Source: Mycobacterium asiaticum DSM 44297 (GTDB lineage Bacteria; Actinomycetota; Actinomycetes; Mycobacteriales; Mycobacteriaceae). Taken from it: a stretch of 52,513 nt of DNA. A program made the translations under genes and the position numbers. The notes beneath the pieces are model-generated. The model did no database searches. It was given only the letters and a program-made list of their open reading frames with translations, and was not told where the DNA came from. Shown here piece after piece: positions 1 through 8,799 of this stretch (positions are counted from its first letter, which is position 1; each line of letters opens with the position of its first letter). The DNA lies in NCBI RefSeq assembly GCF_000613245.1, contig NZ_HG964939.1, positions 259,846 to 312,358 on the forward strand, given 5' to 3'.

Positions 1-407
1 CGACTACCCGAACGGCCCACCGCAGTGCTCGCGAGGGGCTGTTGATCGGGTTCCTGCCGCAGGAGGCCGAAGTCCGGTTGCTGGACAGCATCATCGCGCT
101 CAGTGACTCCGGCAGCCGGCTGGCCGCCGACTACGGGCAGGTGGCGGATCAGTCCGCGGACGGGCAGCGGCAGGCGCAGGCCATGTCCGACCGGTGGCGT
201 GAGCTCGGGCTGGACCTCGACGTGGCCAGCCTGACGTACCCCGGTGCGCATACTGACGTCGCGGCGCATCTGTGGGCCAACCGGTGGAGCACCATCACCT
301 CGGATCTGCCCGAGCTGTTCGACGCGGCCGGTCTGGCGCCGCTAGGGGATATCGCCCAGCGGGCTCCGGCGAACTCGATCGGGTACGTGCGCGCTGGGGC
401 GCCTTAG
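1..407 (+). pseudogene. SAM-dependent methyltransferase fragment (TIGR00027/leucine carboxyl methyltransferase-like), frameshifted
   Basis: This is the C-terminal part of the mycobacterial family of putative SAM-dependent methyltransferases related to leucine carboxyl methyltransferases. The recognisable pieces are LLIGFLPQEAE and RWRELGLDLDV, followed by a Tyr-Pro-Gly stretch and the terminal ELFDAAGL segment. The family motif that should precede LLIGFL (PTAVLA) is readable in frame 1 at about bases 16-30, but LLIGFL is in frame 3. Loss of one G near base 30 would explain this. The 5' part lies outside the window, so only about a third of the usual ~300-residue enzyme is seen. The family and the frame change are fairly clear; the substrate is unknown. 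Confidence 0.6.
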
Positions 408-817
408 TCGCGGCGGTGGGCGCGATGTTCAGCGCACTCACCGGAACACTGCGATGGTGCCGATCGAGTACTCGGCTCTCGAGTATTTGCACCGACTGGT
501 CTTCTAGCCCGCCCCGTTCGCGCTGCGTGCCGTCCCGGTGACGACCACGAGTTCGAACGTCTCGAGGTTCGACGATGTTGACCCGTTGGGCCGTCAACCG
601 AGGCCTACGACAAACTGCTGGACTACTACCTGCCGCAGATCACCGGTAATTCACTCACTCCCGGCGATTGAGAATCACCTTTGTGACAACACGCGTGGGA
701 TTGCTGGATCGGTCGGCTGGGCGAGTCGGGCGCCGGATCCGAGACGCTACAGCCAAGATGATGGAACCAATCCGCGGCCAAAGTCCTAACCCGGGCAAAG
801 CGATTAGGAGGGGCCAG
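408..817. other. Gene-poor stretch with a short gene remnant
   Basis: No convincing complete gene was found. At 600-671 the plus strand reads EAYDKLLDYYLPQITG and ends at a TGA. This looks like the C-terminal end of a real protein but has no upstream frame to go with it, so it is probably debris. The segment separates the broken methyltransferase from the GC-poor gene starting at 818. Confidence 0.35.
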
Positions 818-2839
818 GTGGCAGCTCCCGAAAAAGCTCTCTATCACACAACACGCACAAGCAGCGTTTTCTACAACGGCTGCGCGAGGTCGGACTGCAA
901 GGGGGAGAGGATCAGCGGATTTGACTGGTGCATCGTTCATCTGTCCGCTGAGGAGTGCGAGCTATACGCTTCGCGCCTTCAAGCTCGGCAGGCCGAGCTT
1001 GTCATCTCCGCCGTTAATGTAGACATGAACTTTGTTAAGGGCTGGATTGACCGCATCAGCACTATCGTCGACGGTGACACGATCGTCCCAGTACCTGTGA
1101 GGATGCAAGACACCGTCCTTGTTGGCAGCCTCGAGTTTCGGAAGATTACTTTCGAACATGGAATTAATTTGACGAAGTTAAGAGCTTATGACGTGCGAAT
1201 GTTCGAAGTTGCTATCGGTGGAGAACTGCGACTCATTGAAGCTGTGCTGGATAACGAACTAGCGCTCGCCGATAACTTAACTGTTGATGATCTTCTGATG
1301 AGTTGGCTGCAGGCAAAAATTATTGGCCTTTCTCGTGGGATTTCTATCAACGGGAGGCTCGACGCGACACATGCGTCCGCCGACTTCACACATCTGTCGC
1401 GTATCGAGATTGCCGGACCGGCCGATTTCACCGAGGCTTCGCTATCGAGTCCGGGCAACAATGTCTACATCTCTGCCGATTTCAAATCGTCAGTCAATTT
1501 CTCGCGGTGCAGATTTCTTGGCGAAACTCAAATAGGGAGTGTAGGAGACGAGCCCCCAAGTAAATTTCGACGCGAAGCCACCTTCGACGGCGCAACATTC
1601 GGATCCGACACTTTTGGGTCGCTTACTATGAAGGACTGCGTTTTCGAAGGAGAGGCTTCATTCAGCGATACCGAGATTTACGGAGCGGTAGCGTTTGATG
1701 ACGCGAAATTCTTGCAAGCCGCTAGACTGAACAAAATCGCGGTCAAGTCCGCCCCCTTCAAGAGAGGCCCCAGGACTATCGGCGACCAGCACGCTACTGC
1801 ATTCTCAATGGTAAGAACCGCATTTGAGTCGTCGTTGATCTTGAGTGCGAATGTGGAGAACAAAGCAAAAGTTGAGGACTTAACATTCCCGGGTGTTATT
1901 GATGAATTCGCAATCAATTCTTGTGATGATCTGCAGTTGACTCGCGTGACCCTCGAAACCTCTAACTCCCTTACACTACTTTCGACTCAACTTGTAGCTG
2001 TCGAGCGCCTTCACATGAACGGCGGGGGTAACGTACGAGTCAGCGGAAGAATGTTTAATCTTAGCGATTTCACTTGCGCTAATCCCGTCTTAATCCAAAG
2101 TTTGGTGGACCAGCAAGAGCACCCCGCAAAACCTAAGTTGATTGGTCTAAAAGGCACGAATTGTGATGGTCTGACGCTTTCCGGATTCGATTACAGTGAA
2201 ACTGTATTCCTTGGGGCTGCGAAGCTTGATTCTCTAATAATCACGGGCGAGTTCATTTTGCGCTCAACGCACGGCACGCGAGCCCGGCGAGTCGTTCTCG
2301 CTGAGGAGGCGACTGCCCGAGCCGCGAGTCAGTACTGGACGAAACTAGCCGGTGGGCCGCCGCGGGGCTTAAACAGTTCGATCCCTGAGCCTCGAGATTT
2401 GGCAGGAGTTTATCGCGCGCTTCGGAAAGCGCGAGAAGACCAGAAGGACGCGCCTGGAAGCGCAGACTTTTATTACGGTGAAATGGAAATGCGTCGTCTG
2501 TCGTCTGCGCCGCGAAGCATGGAGCGGGCGATTCTGACGGCGTACTGGCTCATTTCCGGATACGGGCTCCGCGCTTGGCGAGCGCTCACGACCCTTGCAG
2601 TGGTGATTGTCGGATCGGCAGCCATACTATCGTTCTTCACCCTTCAATCTGGTCCGCATCCGCCGCCTCCAAGCTTTGCCGCCGCCCTGATCTTCAGTGC
2701 TCAATCAGGCCTACAGTTGGCTGGATCCTCAGATCGCTACACCACAGTGGGACAGGTATTTGAGCTGGTCTTACGAGTCTTGGAGCCAGGGTTAATTGCC
2801 CTTGCCCTGTTCGCAGTGCGTGGCCGGGTGAAGCGCTAA
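818..2839 (+). CDS. Pentapeptide-type repeat membrane protein with N-terminal Cys/His motif and C-terminal two-helix pore-like domain
   Basis: GTG at 818 is chosen because AGGAGGGG (806-813) sits five bases before it, giving 673 aa; an upstream in-frame ATG at 668 lacks such a site. The N-terminus has a zinc-ribbon-like C-x4-C...C-x2-H motif (GCARSDC ... WCIVH). The middle ~450 residues are imperfect beta-helix or pentapeptide-like repeats such as ADFTEASL, ATFDGATF and ASFSDTEI. The C-terminus has FYYGEMEMRR, then YWLISGYGLRAWRAL, two hydrophobic helices flanking a pore-loop-like segment (ALIFSAQSGLQL), and RGRVKR at the end. This matches a family common in Streptomyces whose function is not established; a signal-gated channel is an inference. 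Base composition and codon use are clearly AT-richer than the flanks, suggesting recent transfer. Confidence 0.7.
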   Translation: MAAPEKALYHTTRTSSVFYNGCARSDCKGERISGFDWCIVHLSAEECELYASRLQARQAELVISAVNVDMNFVKGWIDRISTIVDGDTIVPVPVRMQDTVLVGSLEFRKITFEHGINLTKLRAYDVRMFEVAIGGELRLIEAVLDNELALADNLTVDDLLMSWLQAKIIGLSRGISINGRLDATHASADFTHLSRIEIAGPADFTEASLSSPGNNVYISADFKSSVNFSRCRFLGETQIGSVGDEPPSKFRREATFDGATFGSDTFGSLTMKDCVFEGEASFSDTEIYGAVAFDDAKFLQAARLNKIAVKSAPFKRGPRTIGDQHATAFSMVRTAFESSLILSANVENKAKVEDLTFPGVIDEFAINSCDDLQLTRVTLETSNSLTLLSTQLVAVERLHMNGGGNVRVSGRMFNLSDFTCANPVLIQSLVDQQEHPAKPKLIGLKGTNCDGLTLSGFDYSETVFLGAAKLDSLIITGEFILRSTHGTRARRVVLAEEATARAASQYWTKLAGGPPRGLNSSIPEPRDLAGVYRALRKAREDQKDAPGSADFYYGEMEMRRLSSAPRSMERAILTAYWLISGYGLRAWRALTTLAVVIVGSAAILSFFTLQSGPHPPPPSFAAALIFSAQSGLQLAGSSDRYTTVGQVFELVLRVLEPGLIALALFAVRGRVKR

Positions 2840-3608
2840 AGCGCGATCAGGCCTCGACTCCGCCGACCCCGAGACGTTAGTGGTCGTGTTACCGACAGAG
2901 TCGGTCATGGTGACCTCCGGATGTATTCGACTGCGCCGCGGGGTGTCTTGATCGCGGCGATGCATGGCCAGCTTCGTGATCGGCAATGTGACGCCGTTCC
3001 GGGCGACATCTGCGATAGAAAGAAGAACGACGGCAAGAATGGTGGCACATCCAGCTCGTCAGTAAACGCAGATGACGCCTTTCGCATCAACGGAGGGCCT
3101 TGGGCCCATGTGAAGTTCTACCGGCCCACCGACGCCCTCACCTTTTACGAGGTTCTCACATGTATCTACGACAGCCAGGATGATCAGAACGCCTTTGGGG
3201 ACGTGGCCGCAGCGGACACGTCGAGATTCTCGGCCGTACCGACAAGCTCGTAGCCGCGCTGGGCGCATGGCTCGCGGCAGGCTTGTCGCTGCCGCTCAGG
3301 GGACGTTGTAGCGTCGGTGACGCGGGACATTCGGACGACGATTAGGGCTCGCACAGGACATCCTCTCAGGCGGTGTAAACCGAGCCTGTCGAGTAGTCGA
3401 CGGTTGTCCTCCCAAGCAGCTTACGGCTTGTGCTGCAGTGCGTTTCACGAACACATCCGATCAACCGGGTTGCATACGGCGACTGATTCCCAGGCTACGA
3501 ACGGAGGCCAACAGCACGGGGGGATCTAACCTCCAGCGACTTTGTCGCTACAAGCCGGGCACAGAACATGGTCCTCTTGCCCGGCGTGGGTTACCTGCCC
3601 TGCGCGGG
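2840..3608. other. Long gene-poor region with degenerate coding traces
   Basis: About 770 bases hold no gene I can support. The plus-strand frame at 2921-3253 contains a protein-like stretch (HVKFYRPTDALTFYEVL) followed by a stop. Another frame continues with GHVEILGRTDKLVAALG, so a frameshifted relic is possible, but I cannot name it. At its right edge a 15-bp sequence, GGGTTACCTGCCCTG, is present twice (3588-3602 and 3606-3620). The second copy supplies the stop codon of the minus-strand fusion enzyme. Confidence 0.4.
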
Positions 3609-5549
3609 TTACCTGCCCTGCCGCTTCGCCAGCCACTCCGCCTGCATGACAAACAATCCCAACACCTCCGGGGCCGGCGTCTGCGGATCCAGCTCGCAGT
3701 AACGCCGGTACATGTTGACCACCACCCTTTCAGCGTCCAGCCAGGACGCGTATTCACCGAGGTCGACGCCATCGACGGCCTCGGCCAGCGACAAACCCTT
3801 GCGGTAAGCCTCGTCGGCCTGCTCGGTGATGTGCACGAAATAGTCACGCACAGCACGGATTCCATCCGGATTGGTCACCGGCCCATGGCCCGGTACCACC
3901 ACCGGCGCGTCCAAAGAAATCATCGCGTCACACGCCGCGATCCAGTTGGCGATCGGCCCGGACCACACGATCGGCGTGCAGCCGATGAACAACAGATCCC
4001 CGCCGAACAGCACCCCGGCGTCGGGCACGTGCACCACCGAGTCGGCCGCGGTGTGCGCGGGTCCGAGGTTGAGCAGATGTATCTCCCTGCCACCGACCTC
4101 GATCGTCAGCGATCGGTCGAAGGTCTCATCGGCGTTGCGCACCGTGATGCCGCTGAAATCGAAGTGCCCGAAGCGTTCTCGCGCGTAGGGAGTTGCGACC
4201 GGGCCCAGGTCGGCCGTCTGAATACTGATCAGCCTTTCGACTCCCTCGTCCTGCGCGATCTCGTCGAAGGTGCCTTGCGCGGCGATAATCCGCACGTTGT
4301 CATCCAGCAGTTGATTGCCGTGGGTGTGGTCGCCGTTGGAGTGGGTGATCAGCGCATCGGTGATCGGCGCGCGATCGGTGATCGGCCGCATCGCGGTCAA
4401 CATCTCGCGGGTCAGCGCGAGGTCGAACAGGGTGTCCACCAACAGCGATGCACCGTCACCGGCCACCAGACCGGCGTTGCTCCAACCGTATCCGCCGTCG
4501 GGCAGCGTCCAGGCCCACACCCGGTCGGCGACCTCGTGCAGCCCGCGGGTGTAGGGCACCTTTGCCGGAGCGGGATTCACCCGGGCCGAGACGAGCGGCG
4601 CCGCCGCGGGAACAGGCCTGGGCGGCAACGGAACCGGCTCCGGCGTCGCTCGAACGGTCTGCCGAGTAGCACCCAGGCCTTCCACCTGCAGCGTCACCAC
4701 GTCACCGTCACGCAACCAGCCGGGAAAGGATTCCGGCTCGATCAAATGCTCGACGAGCGTGCAGGTCGGCACGGTCCCGGACCCGATCACATCCCCGGGT
4801 TGCAGCGTCACACCGCGCGACATGTACGAGATGACCTCGCCGAAGGTCCAATCCATGGCGGCGGTGGACCCCGTACCGATCACGGTGTCGTTGACCAGTG
4901 CCTGCACTTGCAGGCTCAGCTTGCCGTCCCGCCGGAACGGTTCGAGCTCGTCCGCGGTGACCAGATACGGGCCCAGGGTGACGCCGCTGTCCTTGCCCTT
5001 GGCCTGCCCGATCCGCAGCTGCCCCTCCAGCGCCTGCAGGTCCCGGGCCGACCAGTCGTTGAAGATCATGTAGCCGACGATCGCCGCTTCGGCCTGCTCG
5101 ACCGTCAGGTCTTTGCCCGCGGTGCCGATCACCGCGGCGACCTCCAATTCGAAGTCCTGCCAAAGACTTCCGGGTGCCATCGGAGCGTCGTCGTAGGGTC
5201 CCAACACCGTTGCCGGACAGGCGAAGTAGAACGCCGGGATGCGATACCAGGCATCCACCAGGACGCGGCCGCCGCCGGTGGCCTCCTGACAGTTGCGCAT
5301 GTGATCCAGGAAGCACAACGAGTCTCGGATCGACGGTGGGCGAGGGATCGGCGCGGCCAGCGTCACCGACCCCAGCGCCACCACCGCGGCCGGTGACCGC
5401 AACGCCTCCTCGCCGGCGGCCCGCAGCCCGTCGGGGCCCGAGCCGATCAACCCGAGCAGCGTCTGACCCGCCGGGAGCGCATGGATCTGCTCGCCGGAGA
5501 GCACCCCAACCCGTTCGCCGTCCGCACCGCGATAGGTAACCCATTTCAT
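3609..5549 (-). CDS. Bifunctional FAH-family hydrolase / metallo-beta-lactamase-fold protein (Rv0939-like)
   Basis: This 646-aa protein has two domains. Residues ~1-300 are a fumarylacetoacetate hydrolase/isomerase domain with the acidic metal-site segments FELEVAAVIG, FNDWSARD and KDSGVTLGPYLVT. A Pro-rich linker (~305-345) leads to a metallo-beta-lactamase-fold domain with HSNGDH, GPAHTAADS, FGGDLLF and VVPGHGPVT. In the first metal motif the second His of HxHxDH is replaced by Asn, a variant found in some MBL subfamilies. Length and order match M. tuberculosis Rv0939 (644 aa as remembered). Its ATG overlaps the ligD stop by four bases (ATGA), so it is probably co-translated with ligD, although no repair role is evident. 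A cleavage step in aromatic or dicarboxylate catabolism is inferred. Confidence 0.85.
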   Translation of the reverse strand: MKWVTYRGADGERVGVLSGEQIHALPAGQTLLGLIGSGPDGLRAAGEEALRSPAAVVALGSVTLAAPIPRPPSIRDSLCFLDHMRNCQEATGGGRVLVDAWYRIPAFYFACPATVLGPYDDAPMAPGSLWQDFELEVAAVIGTAGKDLTVEQAEAAIVGYMIFNDWSARDLQALEGQLRIGQAKGKDSGVTLGPYLVTADELEPFRRDGKLSLQVQALVNDTVIGTGSTAAMDWTFGEVISYMSRGVTLQPGDVIGSGTVPTCTLVEHLIEPESFPGWLRDGDVVTLQVEGLGATRQTVRATPEPVPLPPRPVPAAAPLVSARVNPAPAKVPYTRGLHEVADRVWAWTLPDGGYGWSNAGLVAGDGASLLVDTLFDLALTREMLTAMRPITDRAPITDALITHSNGDHTHGNQLLDDNVRIIAAQGTFDEIAQDEGVERLISIQTADLGPVATPYARERFGHFDFSGITVRNADETFDRSLTIEVGGREIHLLNLGPAHTAADSVVHVPDAGVLFGGDLLFIGCTPIVWSGPIANWIAACDAMISLDAPVVVPGHGPVTNPDGIRAVRDYFVHITEQADEAYRKGLSLAEAVDGVDLGEYASWLDAERVVVNMYRRYCELDPQTPAPEVLGLFVMQAEWLAKRQGR

Positions 5550-7822
5550 TCGCGCACTACCTCACTTGGTTTTTTGTCCGGCCGCAGCCCGCGCCAACTC
5601 GATTGGCGCAACCGGTTGTCCGGGGTCCATTCGCTGTAGCGCACCTCACCGACCAGAACTGGCTCGACGTAGGTGACGCCTCGCGCCTCTCGCCTGGGAA
5701 GCGCTGGGTAAAAGGGTGATTCGTCGGTGTGCAGCGGTGCCAGCGTCTTCTTCAGGTTGGCCAGTTCGCGGTCGGTGAACCCGGTGCCCACCCGGCCGAC
5801 GAACTCAAGCCCGTCGGGACCCGGAATGCCCAGCAGCAATGCGCCGATGCCGCTGCTGCGTCCGCCTTCACCCACCCGCCAGCCGCCGATCACCACTTCC
5901 TGGGTGTTCCAGTTCTTGTCCTTGATCCAAGAGGCCGAGCGCCGGCCCGGCTGATAGCTGGAATCCCGCTTCTTGGCGACCACCCCTTCCCAGCCCTGTT
6001 TGCGGGAATACTCGATCGCGTCGGGGCCGTCGCCGGGCAGCAGGTCGGGGACGATGAGTTCGCTTGCGCTGCCCAAGGTTTCCAGCAGCTTGCGCCGGTC
6101 GGAATACTTGGCCCGCAACAGCGAACGCCCGTCCAGGTAGAGCAGATCGAAGGCCCAGAACTCGATCCGGGTCGCCCGAACCCGGTTCTGCATTTCGTTG
6201 AAGCTCGGCACGCCGGCGGAAGTAAGTGCCACCACCTCCCCGTCGAGAATCACGTGGTGATCCGCGAGATCGGCGGCCAACGACTGCAATTGGGGGTATT
6301 CCTTGGTCATGTCACGCCCGCTGCGGGACCGTAGCCGCAGCGTGCCGTGGTCGGCGTCAACCAACAGTCGGTACCCGTCCCACTTGCCCTCGAATGCCCA
6401 CTGTCCCTTCTTCAGGCCTGCCACCGACCCGTGCGTGGCGAACATAGGGGTGAGCGCGTCGAAGTCGAAGACGTTCTGGTCCTTCATCCGGTGCGCCAGC
6501 CACTGGTCGCCCTTGGTCTGGATCAGCGCATAGCGCCCCGAAATCCGGCTGCCGTGCAGGTTGACGATCACCTCCCCTTTTTCGGGGCCATCAAGGAACT
6601 TCTCCGCCTCGTAGGTCCCCGAATCCCAGATGATCACCTTGCCGCCGCCGTATTCGCCCTTGGGGATGTTGCCCTCGAACGAGGCGTACTCCAGCGGATG
6701 GTCTTCGGTGTGCACAGCCAGGTGGTTCACCGATGGCGTCTCGGGCAGGTTCTTCGGCACCGCCCAGGACACCAGCACGCCGTCACGTTCGAGCCGGAAG
6801 TCGTAGTGCAGGCGGCGCGCGTGGTGCTCCTGAATGACGAACGTATTGTTCTGGCCGGTAGTGGGTTTCGAGCGCGGCACCGGCTCGGGCGTCTTGGACG
6901 AGTCGCGCATGCTGCGGTACTTGCTCAGCCGGTCCGGCAGCAGCACACCGGGATCCAGCGGGGCGATCAGGTCACCGTCGCGAGCCACCCGGGCCAGCAC
7001 CTCATCGAAACGCAGCTGGCGCAAACCCCGGTCGTCGAGCTCTTCCCAGGTGCGCGGCGCGGCGACCGTCGGATGCTCGCGTCCACGTAGCGAATACGGC
7101 GCGATCGTGGTTTTCGCACCGTTGTTCTGGCTCCAGTCCAGGAAGATCTTGCCGGCCCGCACATTTTTCGCCATCACCGAGGTGACCAGCTTGGGCATGG
7201 CCTTCTCCAATTGCTGCGCAACACGTTTGGCCAGCACGGTGGCGCCGCGGCTACTCACCGGCTCATCCAGCGGCGCGTACAGGTGCAAACCCTTGCTGCC
7301 GCTGGTGAGCGGGTAGGTGGTCAGGCCGATGTCGGCCATCATGTCCCGCACCGCGCGCGCTACCCGCGCCAGTTGGGCCATCGTCACACCCTCGCCGGGG
7401 TCCAGGTCGAACACCAACCGGGTAGCCGGTCCCGGTTTGAGGGTTTCCCCGCTGCGGGTCCACTCCGCGACGAACCGCCACTGCGGCACGTGCACCTCCA
7501 GCGCCGCCTGCTGGGCGATCCAGGCCAGCCCGTCAACGCTGTCGATGATCGGATACGTCGTGGTACCCGACCGGTGCGTGATGCTCGCGCGCGGCAGCCA
7601 ATCGGGAGCCGAGGACGCCAACTGCTTCTCGAAGAACGCCGGCTCGTCGACGCCGTTGGGCCAGCGCTTGCGGGTCGCTGCGCGGCCCGCGATGTGCGGC
7701 ACCATCACCTCGGCGATGTTGGTGTAGTAGTCGAAGATCTCGCGCTTCGTGGTCCCGGTCGCCGGATAGAGCACTTTGTCGGCGTTGGTCAGCTTGACCT
7801 GCTGCCCCTGTGCCGAACCCAT
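5546..7822 (-). CDS. ligD: ATP-dependent DNA ligase D (polymerase-nuclease-ligase), NHEJ
   Basis: LigD joins double-strand ends together with Ku. The 758-aa protein has the mycobacterial domain order: primase/polymerase (residues ~1-300, with LVFDLDPGEG containing the catalytic Asp pair and SGSKGLHLY), a phosphoesterase domain (~310-450, with FVIQEHHARRLHYDFRLE), and an ATP ligase (~460-758, with nucleotidyl-lysine motif FEGKWDGYR, then DGEVV and EGVVAKKRD). The ATG at 7822 (MGSAQ) is chosen from similarity to M. tuberculosis LigD (759 aa). An open frame continues 68 codons upstream, but that sequence is Arg/Pro-rich and has no family resemblance. It is divergent from the PfkB kinase gene (37 bp apart) and lies near ku. 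Confidence 0.95.
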   Translation of the reverse strand: MGSAQGQQVKLTNADKVLYPATGTTKREIFDYYTNIAEVMVPHIAGRAATRKRWPNGVDEPAFFEKQLASSAPDWLPRASITHRSGTTTYPIIDSVDGLAWIAQQAALEVHVPQWRFVAEWTRSGETLKPGPATRLVFDLDPGEGVTMAQLARVARAVRDMMADIGLTTYPLTSGSKGLHLYAPLDEPVSSRGATVLAKRVAQQLEKAMPKLVTSVMAKNVRAGKIFLDWSQNNGAKTTIAPYSLRGREHPTVAAPRTWEELDDRGLRQLRFDEVLARVARDGDLIAPLDPGVLLPDRLSKYRSMRDSSKTPEPVPRSKPTTGQNNTFVIQEHHARRLHYDFRLERDGVLVSWAVPKNLPETPSVNHLAVHTEDHPLEYASFEGNIPKGEYGGGKVIIWDSGTYEAEKFLDGPEKGEVIVNLHGSRISGRYALIQTKGDQWLAHRMKDQNVFDFDALTPMFATHGSVAGLKKGQWAFEGKWDGYRLLVDADHGTLRLRSRSGRDMTKEYPQLQSLAADLADHHVILDGEVVALTSAGVPSFNEMQNRVRATRIEFWAFDLLYLDGRSLLRAKYSDRRKLLETLGSASELIVPDLLPGDGPDAIEYSRKQGWEGVVAKKRDSSYQPGRRSASWIKDKNWNTQEVVIGGWRVGEGGRSSGIGALLLGIPGPDGLEFVGRVGTGFTDRELANLKKTLAPLHTDESPFYPALPRREARGVTYVEPVLVGEVRYSEWTPDNRLRQSSWRGLRPDKKPSEVVRE

Positions 7823-7859
7823 AGTGCCAACGTAACGTGTCGGGCATGGGACAAGGCTC

Positions 7860-8774
7860 ATGAAGGGCCTGGTGATCGGCGAGGCCCTGATCGACATCGT
7901 CAAGGGACCCAGCGGCGGCGAGCATGTGGGTGGCAGTCCGCTCAATGTTGCCGTCGGGCTCGCGCGGCTGGGCCGCGGCGTCGACTTCCTGACCCACATC
8001 GGCGACGACGCCGCCGGCCGGCGCATCGCCGACTACCTCAAAGACGCTGGCGCTCATCTTCTTCCGACCAGCATCGCCGGGACGCGCACCTCCACCGCGG
8101 TGGCGACCATCGCAGCGGACGGCTCGGCCAACTATTCGTTCGACCTGGATTGGCGGCTCACCGGGACACCGCCGGTGCCGCCGCCGCTATTCGTGCACAC
8201 CGGCTCCATCGCGGCGGTACGCGAACCGGGTTGCCTGGCGGTGGCCGCCCTACTGGACGCCTACCGGGTCTCCGCGACTATCACCTTCGACCCCAACGTG
8301 CGACCGTCCGTGGTCGTCGACCGCGACCAGGCACGGGAACGCATCGACAACCTCGTCGAGCGCAGTGACATCGTCAAGGTCAGCGACGAGGACCTGCGCT
8401 GGCTTGCTCCCGACCGGGCACCGCAGGACACGGCCCGCAGCTGGCTGGCGTGCGGGCCGGCGCTCGTGGCGCTGACCATGGGCGAACGCGGCGCGATCGG
8501 ATTCTGCGCGGCCGGGCAGGTGCTGGTGCCCGCCCATCCTCAGCGGGTGGTGGACACCGTCGGGGCGGGCGACGCGTTCATGGTCGGGCTGCTCGACGGT
8601 CTGTGGGAACTGGGCTTGTTGGGCGGTGACCGGCGTAATGCCCTGCACCGGATCGAGCTCGGCGAGGTGACGTCGGTGCTCGAGTTGGCGACGGCGGCGT
8701 CGGCCCTCACCGTCACCCGTGCGGGTGCGGACCTACCGGACCGCGCCGCGCTCAACGCCTCAAGGGGTTATTGA
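7860..8774 (+). CDS. PfkB-family carbohydrate kinase (fructokinase-like)
   Basis: This cytosolic sugar or nucleoside kinase has 304 aa, the normal length for the ribokinase/PfkB family. The N-terminus has the glycine-rich substrate motif GGEHVGGSPLNVAVGLARLG. The C-terminal catalytic and anion-hole motif is VDTVGAGDAFMVGLLDG (DTxGAGD, with its Asp as catalytic base). The start is the ATG at 7860. The gene is divergent from ligD with 37 bp between starts and ends 25 bp before ku, so ku may share its promoter. The M. tuberculosis ligD/mku pair has no such gene between them as I recall, so this is an insertion relative to that genome. The substrate cannot be read from sequence. Confidence 0.9.
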   Translation: MKGLVIGEALIDIVKGPSGGEHVGGSPLNVAVGLARLGRGVDFLTHIGDDAAGRRIADYLKDAGAHLLPTSIAGTRTSTAVATIAADGSANYSFDLDWRLTGTPPVPPPLFVHTGSIAAVREPGCLAVAALLDAYRVSATITFDPNVRPSVVVDRDQARERIDNLVERSDIVKVSDEDLRWLAPDRAPQDTARSWLACGPALVALTMGERGAIGFCAAGQVLVPAHPQRVVDTVGAGDAFMVGLLDGLWELGLLGGDRRNALHRIELGEVTSVLELATAASALTVTRAGADLPDRAALNASRGY

Positions 8775-8799
8775 GACTCGCACGGGGCATACTGACGAA

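Noticed and set aside
3438..5396. 652-codon open frame on the plus strand opposite the FAH/MBL fusion gene
   Set aside because: It is an antisense shadow caused by high GC third positions. Its translation is Arg/His/Gly-rich without domain similarity, while the minus strand has clear catalytic motifs.
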